From NCBI GenBank assembly GCA_012845835.1, contig JABAKD010000016.1, positions 1,139,843 through 1,203,842 on the forward strand: DNA of 64,000 nt. The letters run 5' to 3'. The notes below the pieces were generated by a model that was not told where the DNA came from, ran no database searches, and saw only the letters and a program-made list of their open reading frames with translations. Shown here one piece after another: positions 22,402 through 33,800 of this stretch. This DNA is from Undaria pinnatifida. Taxonomy: Eukaryota > Sar > Phaeophyceae > Laminariales > Alariaceae. Numbering within the stretch: the stretch's first letter is position 1; every line of letters starts with the position of its first letter. The position numbers were made by a program, and so were the translations under genes.

Positions 22402-25400
22402 TCACTGTCGCAGAGGCAAAAGAGGGTACACGGCACACCTTGCGCCGCGACGTCGCCGGTAAAACTCTTCCACAGCCGCCTCTTCCCCAAGTTGATCTCT
22501 GTAGGCGTCAAGCCCCTTGTACTTGGCCTTCACGAGACGGTCCAGTCTCACCGCTCGAAGACGACGCCGCTGCGTGTGGAAGGAGGCAGAAACATGCACA
22601 CGTCAGAGAGATCAGACAGATCCCTATTGATATACAGATGATCTATACGTGGTATATAGATTACCTATGTCTTAAAGGCAAGACAGATCCCCGGTCTGTA
22701 CGATCTGCATGGCCTATAGATCGTGTTGTAGCTCGGGGAGAGACTGATGATCTGAACGATCTAGCACGTGTTTCCTGCGGTGGATCTGTATCATGCCTAT
22801 CCTGCATATATGATACCATCACGACAGACGTAGGATATATAGAGGCTGGTTCACGTTAAAAAAATCCAAATTTATTCCCCGGCAAATGTCCACGCCGTTG
22901 TTTCGATTCAGACCGTGCAATTTTGCACACGTCTTTTATGTGCCCTTGCGAATACCTCACCTGATGTTTCTTTTTTTTTTTCGCCTCATGTTTCGTCAGT
23001 TAAGATTTTTCGGAAAATGTGGACCACCTTCGCCCATTTTTTTTCGGCGACAAAGAAAGAAAAGAACTCTCCCCCCGCGGGTCAGACCTCGGGATGGGCA
23101 TGTTGAAAACGTGTGCAAAACTTCAGGGTCTATCTCTCAAAAACGGCGTGGACATTTGCACTTTTGTGAGCAAAAATGAGTAAGATACTTCATTTTCTTC
23201 AAACGATTTGGTTTTAGTGAAGGATCCAGGTTTTTCGCTAGATCCTGCTTAATGTTGAACACAGGCAGGTCGGATCTTCGATTTTTTGCGCGAAAATCTC
23301 TACAGACACGCCTTGGAGTACGTCCAACCGGATCGTGCAAAATGCGGCGCATATTGTTTTCGTCCCCGCAGGGAAAATGCCTGAATATTGTTGAAAAAAC
23401 TGAAGGCATGTCAATGGTCGATGCGAGTTTCGCTCCTAGAGCCTGTCCGAGGTCGGTGAAAAACAAAAATGGCCATGTCACCCTCTTACCCTCTTCGATT
23501 GGTCATGGGGGTCACTATGATACCAAATATTCACTCTTTGACTCGATATTGCGAGCGGTATTCGTGGTGGAGAGAACTTGTTTTCTTGTACTTGAACCAG
23601 CCTGTAAGACCTAAACAGTGATCTGTCCCGACACTTGGAATCATATCAGCATGTCAACAGCGGTGGGCTGAAGGGCCCGCACGTTGGCGGACGAAAACAC
23701 CCACGACTTCCGAAGTCGAAAAAGTACGCAAAACATCCACCCACACACACAAATAAAATATGCTGCGAAGAAACCAGCTCACAGATTGGGAGCTGCATTT
23801 CTGCATCTGCAAAGAAAGGATGAAACGCTTGAGGTCAAGGAGTCTTGCGCTTGATTTAGGAGAACCGCGCCAGAAAAGAAAACGGCGGGAAGGAGTACAG
23901 AGCAAGCACACAAAAAAAACAAAAGACGGGCTCGTCTCTTTTACAATACATTCGTGTGAACGACAGAGCAAGAGGAAGTACCTTTCATATTTCCGGTGGC
24001 CAAAAGGTTATCTTTTGCCCTATTAACACTCCGCCCACCTTTTGGGAGACATACTACCTAGAATTTATGTGGGAAAACCAATTGCGGCAGTCTAGCCGCG
24101 CCCGCCTGTTACATAAAATGAATCATTTTCCTCACCCGCTTGGCTTCTTCTGACGCAGGCAGCGCCTTTCCGACCTTGGCAGGATCCGTCTCGTAGGCAC
24201 TCTGAAAAGCCGATCGAAAGGAACGCGAGTGGCGCGGAGGAACAGCCAACACGCGCACAACAAAATATCCAACATTTTTCCTGTTGGCCTTGGAAAAAAA
24301 AAAATCAAGGGGTTGCTCGCTATATATCGGGATCTGGTGGTGTTTTCATTGCCGGCGGTTGCCTGAAAACCCTTGAGTTGGTCATAATGGTTGACTTTTA
24401 CATCGGCGGCTAACGTGACGCTTCTTATATAACAATACGACGGCGAGTCGGGGGTTTCAGTCGCCTTTTTGGGTGTTGTACGTGTTTCGATTTTCTTGAT
24501 GGCCGCCGATACGGGGCTGCCGCCAGCCGCAACGGTACCACGTTTCTATCGAGCTGCACGTCGGCAAACTGTAGCTAGAGATACCAATTGAGAAAAAAAA
24601 CGAGCTACAGATCGCGCCACACAGGCCGACGCTCGAAGTATCGATGACGTGCGTGGCCTCCACCGAGGCAACCACACTCCCAGCGACAAGACTCTCTCCC
24701 TCTCCGCGTTAGACGGGGGGGTGATCCAAGGGTATCGCCATAACTTCTACGGTATGCGTACAGCAGGTCTGTTGTTCTCGATCGCGATGCATGCCAACGA
24801 GGAGAAGGCGGGGCAGCGGCGGGAAACTGTCGTAGCAGGCCCGCACACCTTGGGCCGCGGGGCGGGGGGGGGGGGGGGGGGGGGGCAGTCCTCGAGCGTA
24901 CGAAACTCTTGGCCTATCAAGGACGCGTGCGATGATGCGAGAGGTAGCGCTTTTGGGGCGAAAAAAATGTGATCAACGGGGCTCCTCGACCAAGGGCTTG
25001 CCCACGTCTCACCACACCAGGTTCAGTATTATTCGTTGCATGTCTAGGCCATAGGATGTCATAGTAGGATTGTTAATCACGAGGCACTTCCGTTTTGCTG
25101 CTGCCATAGGAGGCCATGGTAGGATCGTTAGTCACGACGCACTTCCGTTTTGCTACCAAGTCCGTACTAGGGTCGGGTACTGTTCATACAGTAAGTTCCT
25201 CACATCGGGAGACTCCGAAAAACACGTGCACCCTTCGCCGTTGCAGATGTTCGTACTATTTGACCGCCGTGCCACACAACAAATTGCTTAGATTCCAACC
25301 AATTGACAACTTAGGGCCCCTATCTTTGGGTGGCGATGAACAGCAGCCCGATATGTGCACGTGCAGGGGAGACTGACGAAAACCATCCCCACGATGTCCT

Positions 25401-28400
25401 CTGGATAAGCTTGCAGAGGGTAAGGCTGTATCTCGTCGGTTGAACAGCAACTCCGTGTAGACTTTCGCTTATTTGCTCACTACGGCGGAGTTCAAGTACC
25501 TGTATTCTCGAGCTAACGAGCGCAAAGAGGAAGAGGATGTCCTCCAGTCGCCCGCCGACTGTACGAACGCCTGATGCTTCCTCAAATTCCTTCAGCACGA
25601 GGTAGGTCGCTGTCCCACAAAAAAAAAAAGAGCAAAGCGTCGGGCGCAAAATGCCGGTAAAACGAACGTGAGAACCACCTACTGTGCAACTGCAGGCGAG
25701 GCGCGGAGTGTTTTAACACGATGTAACTTCTGCGGTTCACAAAACAAGGAAACTATTGCACATGGCTGGGACTATGGCACGGCGTGACAGAGCCTTACAG
25801 CTTGACTGCTATAGGCTATCCTTGGAGACAACCCAGACCAAGCTAAAAACGCCCCCAGCGATTAGAACGGCATCCTATTCCCTGTCCCCCCATCCATGCG
25901 GTTACCGGAGCACCTCAACACCAGCTGTCAACAAGCATCACACGTTACACGTTATAGGCATGCCTGTCTCACTACGGGTGCCTGGCGTATCATTGGAATA
26001 AAAGACGGCACCACTGCTATCACCCCCCACGCCGAAGACGTCATCCACTCAATGGAGGGTCGGAAACACACAGATAACACCAATTCTCCACCTTCCGCCG
26101 TGCAGATTTATCCTTCTCCGCTGCTGCGCATCAACCCAAAGGACGGCAAAAATAAAAAAAACAAAAAGTAGACAACAAGTATTCACCTTCCGCTGTGCAA
26201 ATGCATCCTTCTCCCTCGGCGTGCCATCTCCAAAAGCGGCTTCGAGTCGGCGGATTGCGGACGCGCACATGCCGTAGCCCCTTCAGCTGCGGGTGGCGCA
26301 CCACGGTCCCCGTGTTGGCCCATCTGAACAACAAAAACATACGCGTTCATCGGTCAGGACGACCGCCTCTCAATGGTAACCGCTGCTGGGAAGATCTGCA
26401 CGATCTAGACAGCATGCGCCGGGTAGGATCTGTGTGATCTATATGATCTACATGGTGCGGCTCTTGCAAATATGTTCGCCAGGTGGGACCTGTACTATGC
26501 GGATCTCGTATAGCATCTCACAGAGGAAAAAGTAGGAGCGATTAGTAAATTCTGTATAGCGTGACATTGACCGACGTTTGGAAGGTTGGTGAGTTGGTGG
26601 AACGACAGCCGAGCAGCTTCATCAAAGAATCAGCCAAAAACAATGCATTTGAAAACGAACGACAAAGCGTGTGCACAAAACAACGGCCGCCTATAATTAT
26701 AAACGACGCCCCCCCCCCCCCCCAACCATCCTCTACATGAAATGCTTCCTCGCCTGCTGTCGATGAGGATAATTCGACGAGCTGCTGCGAGATCTTCAGG
26801 GGGAAGATCCGACCAACAGACAGAGCCCTCGCTCGGAAACACCACGAGGTCGCATTCGGGATCGTAGCTCGGGAGGTTCCCCTCCGCTTCCTCGAACGGG
26901 ACCATTCGAACGGACTGAAGGACGCCGAACACGATGTCGGCAAAAAAAGGAAGAGAGGAAGCACTTGCAACGCACCGACACGCGTGCGCACGGGATATAC
27001 ATATAAGCATACCAGGAACACCACGCTGGATGGAACCGTCAGGGTCGTTTGGGTATCATTCAATACTATAAGAGCTGGGAATAATTAAATGAGGCCCGTT
27101 TTTGCATGGCTTTAAGTTGGATTTAGTGGGGTTTTTTTGCACCTGGCTGGGCAACGATCTATACGCTACCGCGAGCAACACAGTCAACGGCATACGCTTG
27201 GATTATCCGTCATCTGACGTGGGCCTTGTGAGAACGAACGAAATATCATGGCGCGGATGATCGATCATGGCTTCCTGTGCAGCGGTGGCGAACTTGGAGG
27301 TACGTGAAACCATAACCAAAAAGCACAAATTTGTCGATGGAAGCCCCTGCTAAACCGAGCTGCCGGTTTTGCTTCTGCTAGATTCTACTGCGTGCTGCTG
27401 GCTTTGCTGCCCTTTACTGCCTGCTGTTGGGCGCCGATGTCCCCACACACATCTTCGGACCTCATACCAGGTACATGGAGCATACAGTAGCAGCAAAGGT
27501 CCATGTAAACCCATATTTTCGTTTTTCTCGCTCTGCTACTCTGCTTCTGCATCGCACACGGCCCTCCAGGCTCTGTGCTCGTGGCATTCACGGCTCAACA
27601 GTGGCCGCGTTGTGAGCCCTCTCCGTTGTGACACCCAATGATGGTGCCTCTGTGAGTATGTGTATGTGCGTGCACTTCTGTATGTATGAGTGGCGCGTGT
27701 GGTATCATGATATAGGCAAACACAAAACGATCGAAGGAGGGGTGGACTTTTTTTTTCAAAAGCAGCCGCTCAGCCTCACAGCGACCAAACCAGCATCGTA
27801 TGAAGCAGCATGACAGCAGCAGCGATACAACAGCAGCCGTGCTTCAAGCTCTTGTCTTTGTGCCAGTGGTCACCGTGTGCGTGTGTGTGGTTGGTGCACA
27901 ACAGGAGATTGAACCACGGCATCATCTTCACGTCAAATGCCGCACTCAACCACGCGTATCGTCGGGCCTCATACAAGGTAGACGAAGCATACAGCAGGAG
28001 CAGCAAAAGCAGTACAATAGCTCATATCATACCAGCTACATATAGGTTGGAACGCCTTCGTGCAACCATTTCGACTTGCGACGCCCCTGTGACACGAAGT
28101 CAACCCCATTCCGACGCGGAACCTTAGGCGTCGTATGCCGTGTACTGCATGATAACCCGTTGATCTCACATTTCCAAAGTATGGCACCCCCGCCGTTGAG
28201 GCGGAGGAGACGGCCTTATTCCCTACTTCATGCTGGTAACAATACGCAAACGGCCTTACACGTCCGTCCAGAGCGGACATAGGTCATCGTCTTCGCCTTT
28301 GTTATGGCATGTCCTTGAACCCTGGTAAAAACTTACCCGGTATGCTCTAGGATGTAGTGCTCTAGAATGTAGGATCTCCGCATACAGCGGGAAAAGGGTT

Positions 28401-30004
28401 TCGCATACCTTGAGAGGCATGCGTGCATAGGAAAAGGGGGATGAATTATACGATTTCGCAACCTACTTTCTCTCAGTTCACAGCGAGCGGGACTCCTGGG
28501 ATAGTAATAAAAAAGTGGCAAGTATAAGTACATAGCAGGTACCAGGTATATTTTAGTACACGTGTCCCCGGCACGGCTTGGGTGTAACCCTACCCACTAC
28601 CGAGATGTGATGGAAGTTTTGTTGCAGGCGATCCAAAAAATCATAAACCCTCAGCTAGTTGGCATGCGTCGACGGCTGATGTCATACCTTTTTCACAATA
28701 GTAACACAAAGAGCAGTTTTATATAAAAACAATACAAAGAGCTTCTCTAAGGTACAACAGTGAGCGAGTGGGACCTGCTTACTAAAAAAAATAGCAAGGA
28801 GATCCCTGAACAGCAGCAGGCTTATCCTTGAACCTCTTGGAGGCCTGCCATTCTTATTCCCCTGTTTATTACACGGTGTCACGCACCGCTGTAAGCATGA
28901 TACAACAACGGTCAAGTGCGGATGTTAAGCCTGCCCCCGTCAGTCGAAGATCTGCGGAGCATGATGCCGCCTGCGCTCCTGCAAAACCGGCCACACACCT
29001 GAGGGGCGACGACGGCGATTTGCACCCCCGAGGAACGCCTCCGCTCTTCCGCTGTTACGAGTATGTCCACCTGCTCGAACAACACGACGATAAATATTGA
29101 AATCCTCACTATATATTTGATGTACTTTGGCCAAGCGGAACGTATGGTCAGCGGTTGGAAACAAACTGCGGCATGACCCAAATGCAGCGTAGCAGCTTAG
29201 CAGGAAGTCGGCGAAAAGGCCACCGCTTGGAAGATATTTAATTTGGTTCGGTTCATGCCATTCGCGCCGCCGTCATCCGCCTGCTCAGATACGATACGAG
29301 GTACGATACGTTAGCGATATCGAAGTGGCCAGCCCAAAAGCACGAGGTTGGGGACGGGTCAGAAGGAACGGTCGATTTTGCACACACGCCACCGGGCGAG
29401 ACTACTCGCATTATATGGTTAAAGCAACCAACCGGGTATAAGACGTGAAGACTTACAGCGTAGCTCTGCAGCAGTTGTACATATGACTACAAAACACCAG
29501 CGGTTAGGCTTGGTAGCCCCACTGCTGCTACTACGGCGTCTGTTGAGAGCTACGTACGTGCCGTATATCAGTGTCGCTGGCGCATGTTTCGCGGCATGCT
29601 TCTTTGTCGGAATCCAAGCAGGGCAGAACACATGACACACGCTTCACCTCTAGCGGTAGCTGTAGTCCCGTCGGCACGTCCACTCCATCCGGCGCGCCAA
29701 CGAAGACGAGACATTCGGCGCAGTAGAGCCGCCCTCGCTTGCGGCACTGAGGACACTCCTGTCTCGCCTCTGGCCAGAGTCTGCAGCTCGGAGGGTTGTC
29801 GAGGTATTCATCCAAGCTCAACAGCGGTTGTCCTCGTCCCTTGTATTGTTTGTCTGGCTCGTCGGCTTCTTGCTGCCTATGTTCCGTATGGCCCTTGTTC
29901 TTGTCGTGTCCCATGTCCAACTGTCTCGTCAGGTCGACCTCCTCCTCCTCGGCATCTTGCTCCACCGGTTCCGCTGCTGCTGCACATGGGTGTCTCTGAA
30001 GCAT
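22402..30004 (-). CDS. DTWD1: DTW-domain tRNA-uridine aminocarboxypropyltransferase, DTWD1-like (seven exons)
   Basis: Exons on the minus strand: 30004-29648, 29070-28999, 26914-26754, 26323-26187, 25609-25500, 24201-24136 and 22569-22402 (TGA). Summed length is 1071 nt, 356 residues, with phases matching at every junction. Exon 1 has the zinc-binding ECPQCRKRGRLYCAECLV block and LQLPLE; exon 2 VDILVTAEERRRSSGVQIAV; exon 3 DLVVFPSEGSV and IILIDS; exon 4 the W of the signature, then HPQLKGLRHVRV and SRFWRW; exon 5 EATYLVLKEFEE and DILFLFALVSSRIQ. Together these follow the order of the DTWD1 family, which transfers 3-amino-3-carboxypropyl from S-adenosylmethionine to a D-loop uridine of tRNA (acp3U). 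Exons 6 and 7 encode an acidic then a basic tail (SAYETDPAKVGK, then an Arg/Lys-rich block) and are less certain. Oddities: the intron after exon 3 appears to use a GC donor, and the signature reads DSRW where DSTW is usual. ATG 30004 is the first in frame; a second ATG 30 codons later is possible. Confidence 0.85.
25040..25165 (+). repeat. Tandem duplication of about 62 bp
   Basis: Two units share CCATAGGATGTCATAGTAGG / CCATAGGAGGCCATGGTAGG and GCACTTCCGTTTTGCT. They lie in the intron between DTWD1 exons 5 and 6. Confidence 0.7.
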
Positions 30005-30440
30005 TGCAGGCAGTATGAGGCCTATACAGCAGCACAGGAGCAGCAGTACCGTGCAAGCAACACTAGCTGCTGTGTCATAAGAGCAGGTCGACTCCTACGG
30101 TCGGGTGCTACAAGTATGTATGGTACTGCCGGTACTCGCTGCCATAGCAGCAGCAGCAGCAGTAGCAGGCGAGCAGTATTAGACGAGTAGTAGGTATCAT
30201 TGCAGGTGGAGGTACGCATTTACGCATATACCCTGGTAGCAAAATTGAAATTGTTGAGGAAAACGCAACTCTTGCTCTTGCTCTTGCTTTGCTGCTGCTG
30301 CTGCACATCGGTGTCTCTGGAGCAATACAGTATGAGGCCTGCAAGGCACAGTAGCAACAGCGGCAGTACCGTATCATACAGGTGTTGCATCCCTGCAAGG
30401 TCGACTTCTACGCTCGAGTGCAGCAGAGCCATCTTGCGCA
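29965..30440. repeat. Diverged direct repeats at the DTWD1/OGT promoter
   Basis: Units near 29965-30150 and 30285-30440 share GCTGCTGCACAT, GGTGTCTCTG, CAGTATGAGGCC and a GCAGTACCGT block. The proximal unit includes the DTWD1 start codon. Confidence 0.65.
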
Positions 30441-30833
30441 AGCACCACAACAGCGGTACGTGGACTTATGTACCTGACCAGGTACCTCGTATCACATCCT
30501 GTTCTATGTAACTCTTGCTCTATCTTCGACGGAATAACACGTAGCAAGTAGCCTAGAGAGAGAAAAAAGAGACCCACCTCTCAAGAACAAAGCCCTGGGC
30601 CCAACCTTTCTCCAAATACGTCGCTGTACACCTCGGGGCAACAGCTATGGCTGGTGCTTGAGTCACGGAGCATCGCACCCCAACAGCAGCAAACGATTTC
30701 CGATTTCCAAATATTTTTAAAAAGGTGGAGTTCCATAGTATGTAAAACAAAATGCCACTTCGGGACAACAGGGGGCGTGGGACCCGCAGATCCGCAGCCT
30801 GCAGCAGGCGGGCACACCACAGGGGGCAATCCC
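30005..30833. promoter_or_regulatory. Divergent promoter interval between DTWD1 and OGT
   Basis: DTWD1 starts at 30004 on minus and the OGT first exon opens at about 30834 on plus, so the 830 bp between them should serve both genes. It holds two diverged direct repeat units (about 29965-30150 and 30285-30440) sharing GCTGCACATnGGTGTCTCTG and CAGTATGAGGCC, plus CAG/CTG microsatellite tracts. The first unit overlaps the start of the DTWD1 coding exon. No clear TATA box was seen. A bidirectional promoter is inferred from arrangement only. Confidence 0.4.
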
Positions 30834-33800
30834 ATGGGCAAAGGGCGCGGAGGTTGCCGATGTGCACGCTCTCGTCGTGGACTGTGGGATCCTAGACGAG
30901 TTGCGTGTTTAGCATTGGCGCTGAAATTCTCCTCGCTGGGCTTTTGTCGGCATCGTCCATGGATCCTAACAGCCGCATCAATTGTGGGGCGCGGCAGCAA
31001 AGTCGCAGCAGCAATTTCGTTGACACACGACGTTGTTGATGGATCCTCGTATCCATTACCAACAGCAAGCGTGGCAGCGAGGGAGTCTACTAGTAGTCCC
31101 GGTGATGAGGAGAGAGAAAATGCCGCGAGCGAGCGAGACGCAATGCAGGTGGTAAACGGCGCACAACAGAGATATCCCCCGGCGTACTTGGAGCTGCTGA
31201 AGGGCCTCGACCTCTATGTGAGGATCTTTTACTGAGAGCAACGTATCTTGTGGTATCCTTGCTGCTGTCCAGCGATCGTCAAATCTTAAATCTTACGAGT
31301 AAAGCACGCAGGTTGTTTTCATGACACAGCACCTCACATACGGGTAGCTGCAGCTGCCGGGGGGGGGGGGGGTATTGGGATGTAGGTTTTGGCGCATGGC
31401 TACATGGCCTGCTGCATACGTAAACAAGTGTGCAGGCGGCTGGCCGGCATGATAACGTTTTCGGCCGTACAGCTTGTCCCGAAATTTAAGTACTGTTTGT
31501 AAATTAGTGTTCATATTTAAACGGTCGTTAAATTTCCGGACATAATGGAACTATTAATGCACATTTTAATCCAGGTCAAGGGTGCGTCTAAAACCAACTG
31601 ATGAGTGGGTGGCCGTGCCCGCTGCTATCAAAGCGACATTCGTGCAATGTCACCCTTCATCTTCATGAAGCAGAGGTGCTGTGGCGCTGCCATGAATACA
31701 CAAATAAACACCTTCGATTGAGACAGCACTACCATCGTCGTAAGATGTTGAGGTTCGACCCCAACCCACAGGCGTTTTGCCGTCTTGCAAGAGTCGCGGG
31801 GCACATAAACAGTGCGTACCTACGTAGTATATATGCCGACCTATATTCCAAACGAGGACACACACCCAGTAATACGCGCGATTGGAGTATCACACACAGC
31901 TTGCAAAGATGAGTTTCGACAAAATCTTCGATCTCACAGCTGGAGTGTATTTTATATTTTTACAAGGGCTCCGCATGGGTGCCAGCATTCGCCGGCGCCC
32001 ATGCTTCGGGTAGGGCAGGGCAGCACTTCGACAACTTAATTAAGGTGTAGCTGTCCGATTTGGCATGCATTGAACTTTAAAGTAATGCCAAGAGTTTAAT
32101 ACAAACATGGGATTATGAAAGTCATGCTTTGACATAAGAAAAAACGTAATATTATTCAACAAAGAAGGCAAGGATAGGCGAAACAAACTATGTTAAATGC
32201 GCCGTCAAGTAAAAGTTGGCGTCTATCAAACAAAAATACCGAAAAGAGTATTATTGAGAACCTGCGTCGCCTCTAGGCGAAACAAAAGAGGCCTTGGCAT
32301 TAATGAAGAGACTGCACTGCTGTCCCCGTGGCAATGGAGGTTCGAAGTCGACAGGATGCAAAGTCGGTTTGCATCAAACGTCGACATGAGGACATGTCAG
32401 CCGGCGAGGTTTGGAAGAAGAGTGCTTTGTTTGTTACGTGAAGGCTGTCGCATTGATTGGTCTGCGTGGTCGCGGGCGAGGAGGAAAACGTAGAAGAGGA
32501 GGGCGATCTCTCGTTGAGGCGGCCTTGTCTAAGATTGGTGCGGGGGTGGCTTTGCTCGTACGGGAGGTTGGCGCAGCGCTTCTTCTCTGTTTTTTCTCGG
32601 GAAGGCGGGATATGTGTGTCTGCTGTCTTTTCTTCGTGGGGGCTTTCACGTTGTCGAAATCGGACGCGTCCCCTCAATGCATAATATCCGGAGTGTCTCT
32701 ACCATGACGACTGCTGATAGTGCCGTGCGTATTTCCTAGCGACTGACATATTATTTACTGGTGGTAATAATAATATACCTTTGCAACATTTTTTTTCTCT
32801 TCATCCCATTTATTATCCCCGCACCACTATCGCGCTCCCTCCCTGTAGTAACTCAGATCCGGGGTCAATAGCGGGCCCTCCTCCTCCCTCCCGACTTCGG
32901 CACGTGCTTTCATTTTTACCGCGAGGAGAATCCAGCATTTTCTTCCCTCGTCGACTCGCGTCAAACCAACCCACGCTGCTAGGCGCTCTCAGCAGTTGAT
33001 CCCTGTTTTTTTTTTTGCATTTTTGCAAATAAAGTCAAATCTTATCGTGGTGGGTGTCGAACTCAAGGACAACCAAACGTTAGTAGTATTCGAGGGTAAA
33101 ACCACTATTATTAATAGACCACCGGGGCGGCCGGCTGACAAATGTTAAAAAAAAACAGGATCTTTGCATAGAGATTACATTCCCTCCCCCATATTGTATG
33201 ATATCACGATGGTTGACGCGACATGTATAGAATAAAGCGCCAAATACCTAAATATCAGCGTACGCAGAGTTTTAGATATCATGAATAACGAACGACCGCG
33301 ACGGCAGAGCACGGCAAAGCATAGCGCTTCGCTCTGCTAGCAGTGCGCTGCTGAGCTGAGCCGCAGGGCATCGCAGGGCACTGCACGGCGCTTCGTTTCT
33401 GTAAGCTATAGCGCTGCGATGGGGTGCTGGGCGGTGTCGAGCTGATGAGCCAAGCCCAGATCTCAGCCGATGAAGCTTCGTCAAGTACAAAACAAATGGT
33501 GCGAATCAAAGAAAAGCTGAAGCTGGACCGTTCCGCAACTAATGCGCAGGCGGCAAATTAGCGGCAAATGGTAGGAAGTTCAACTTACTAGACAAAAAGG
33601 AAGAAAAAATCGCGAAAAAGTTCAAAATCGTGTTGGCAGAAAAACCAAATTTGCAGGAAGCAGCTGAAAGGTCAAGAAACAGGCAACATTTCAGTTGTTG
33701 TTGTTGTTATCGTTCTCACATTAACTCGCATAATCAAGTCCGTGGTCACAGGACAGGCTCCAGTCACTCTGGAGCTGAGGAATACCCTAGGGGAAAATTA

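Noticed and set aside
21961-22641. 226-codon plus-strand ORF
   Set aside because: It runs antisense across the well-supported last exon of the DTWD1-like gene, shows no domain, and its first third is basic low-information sequence.
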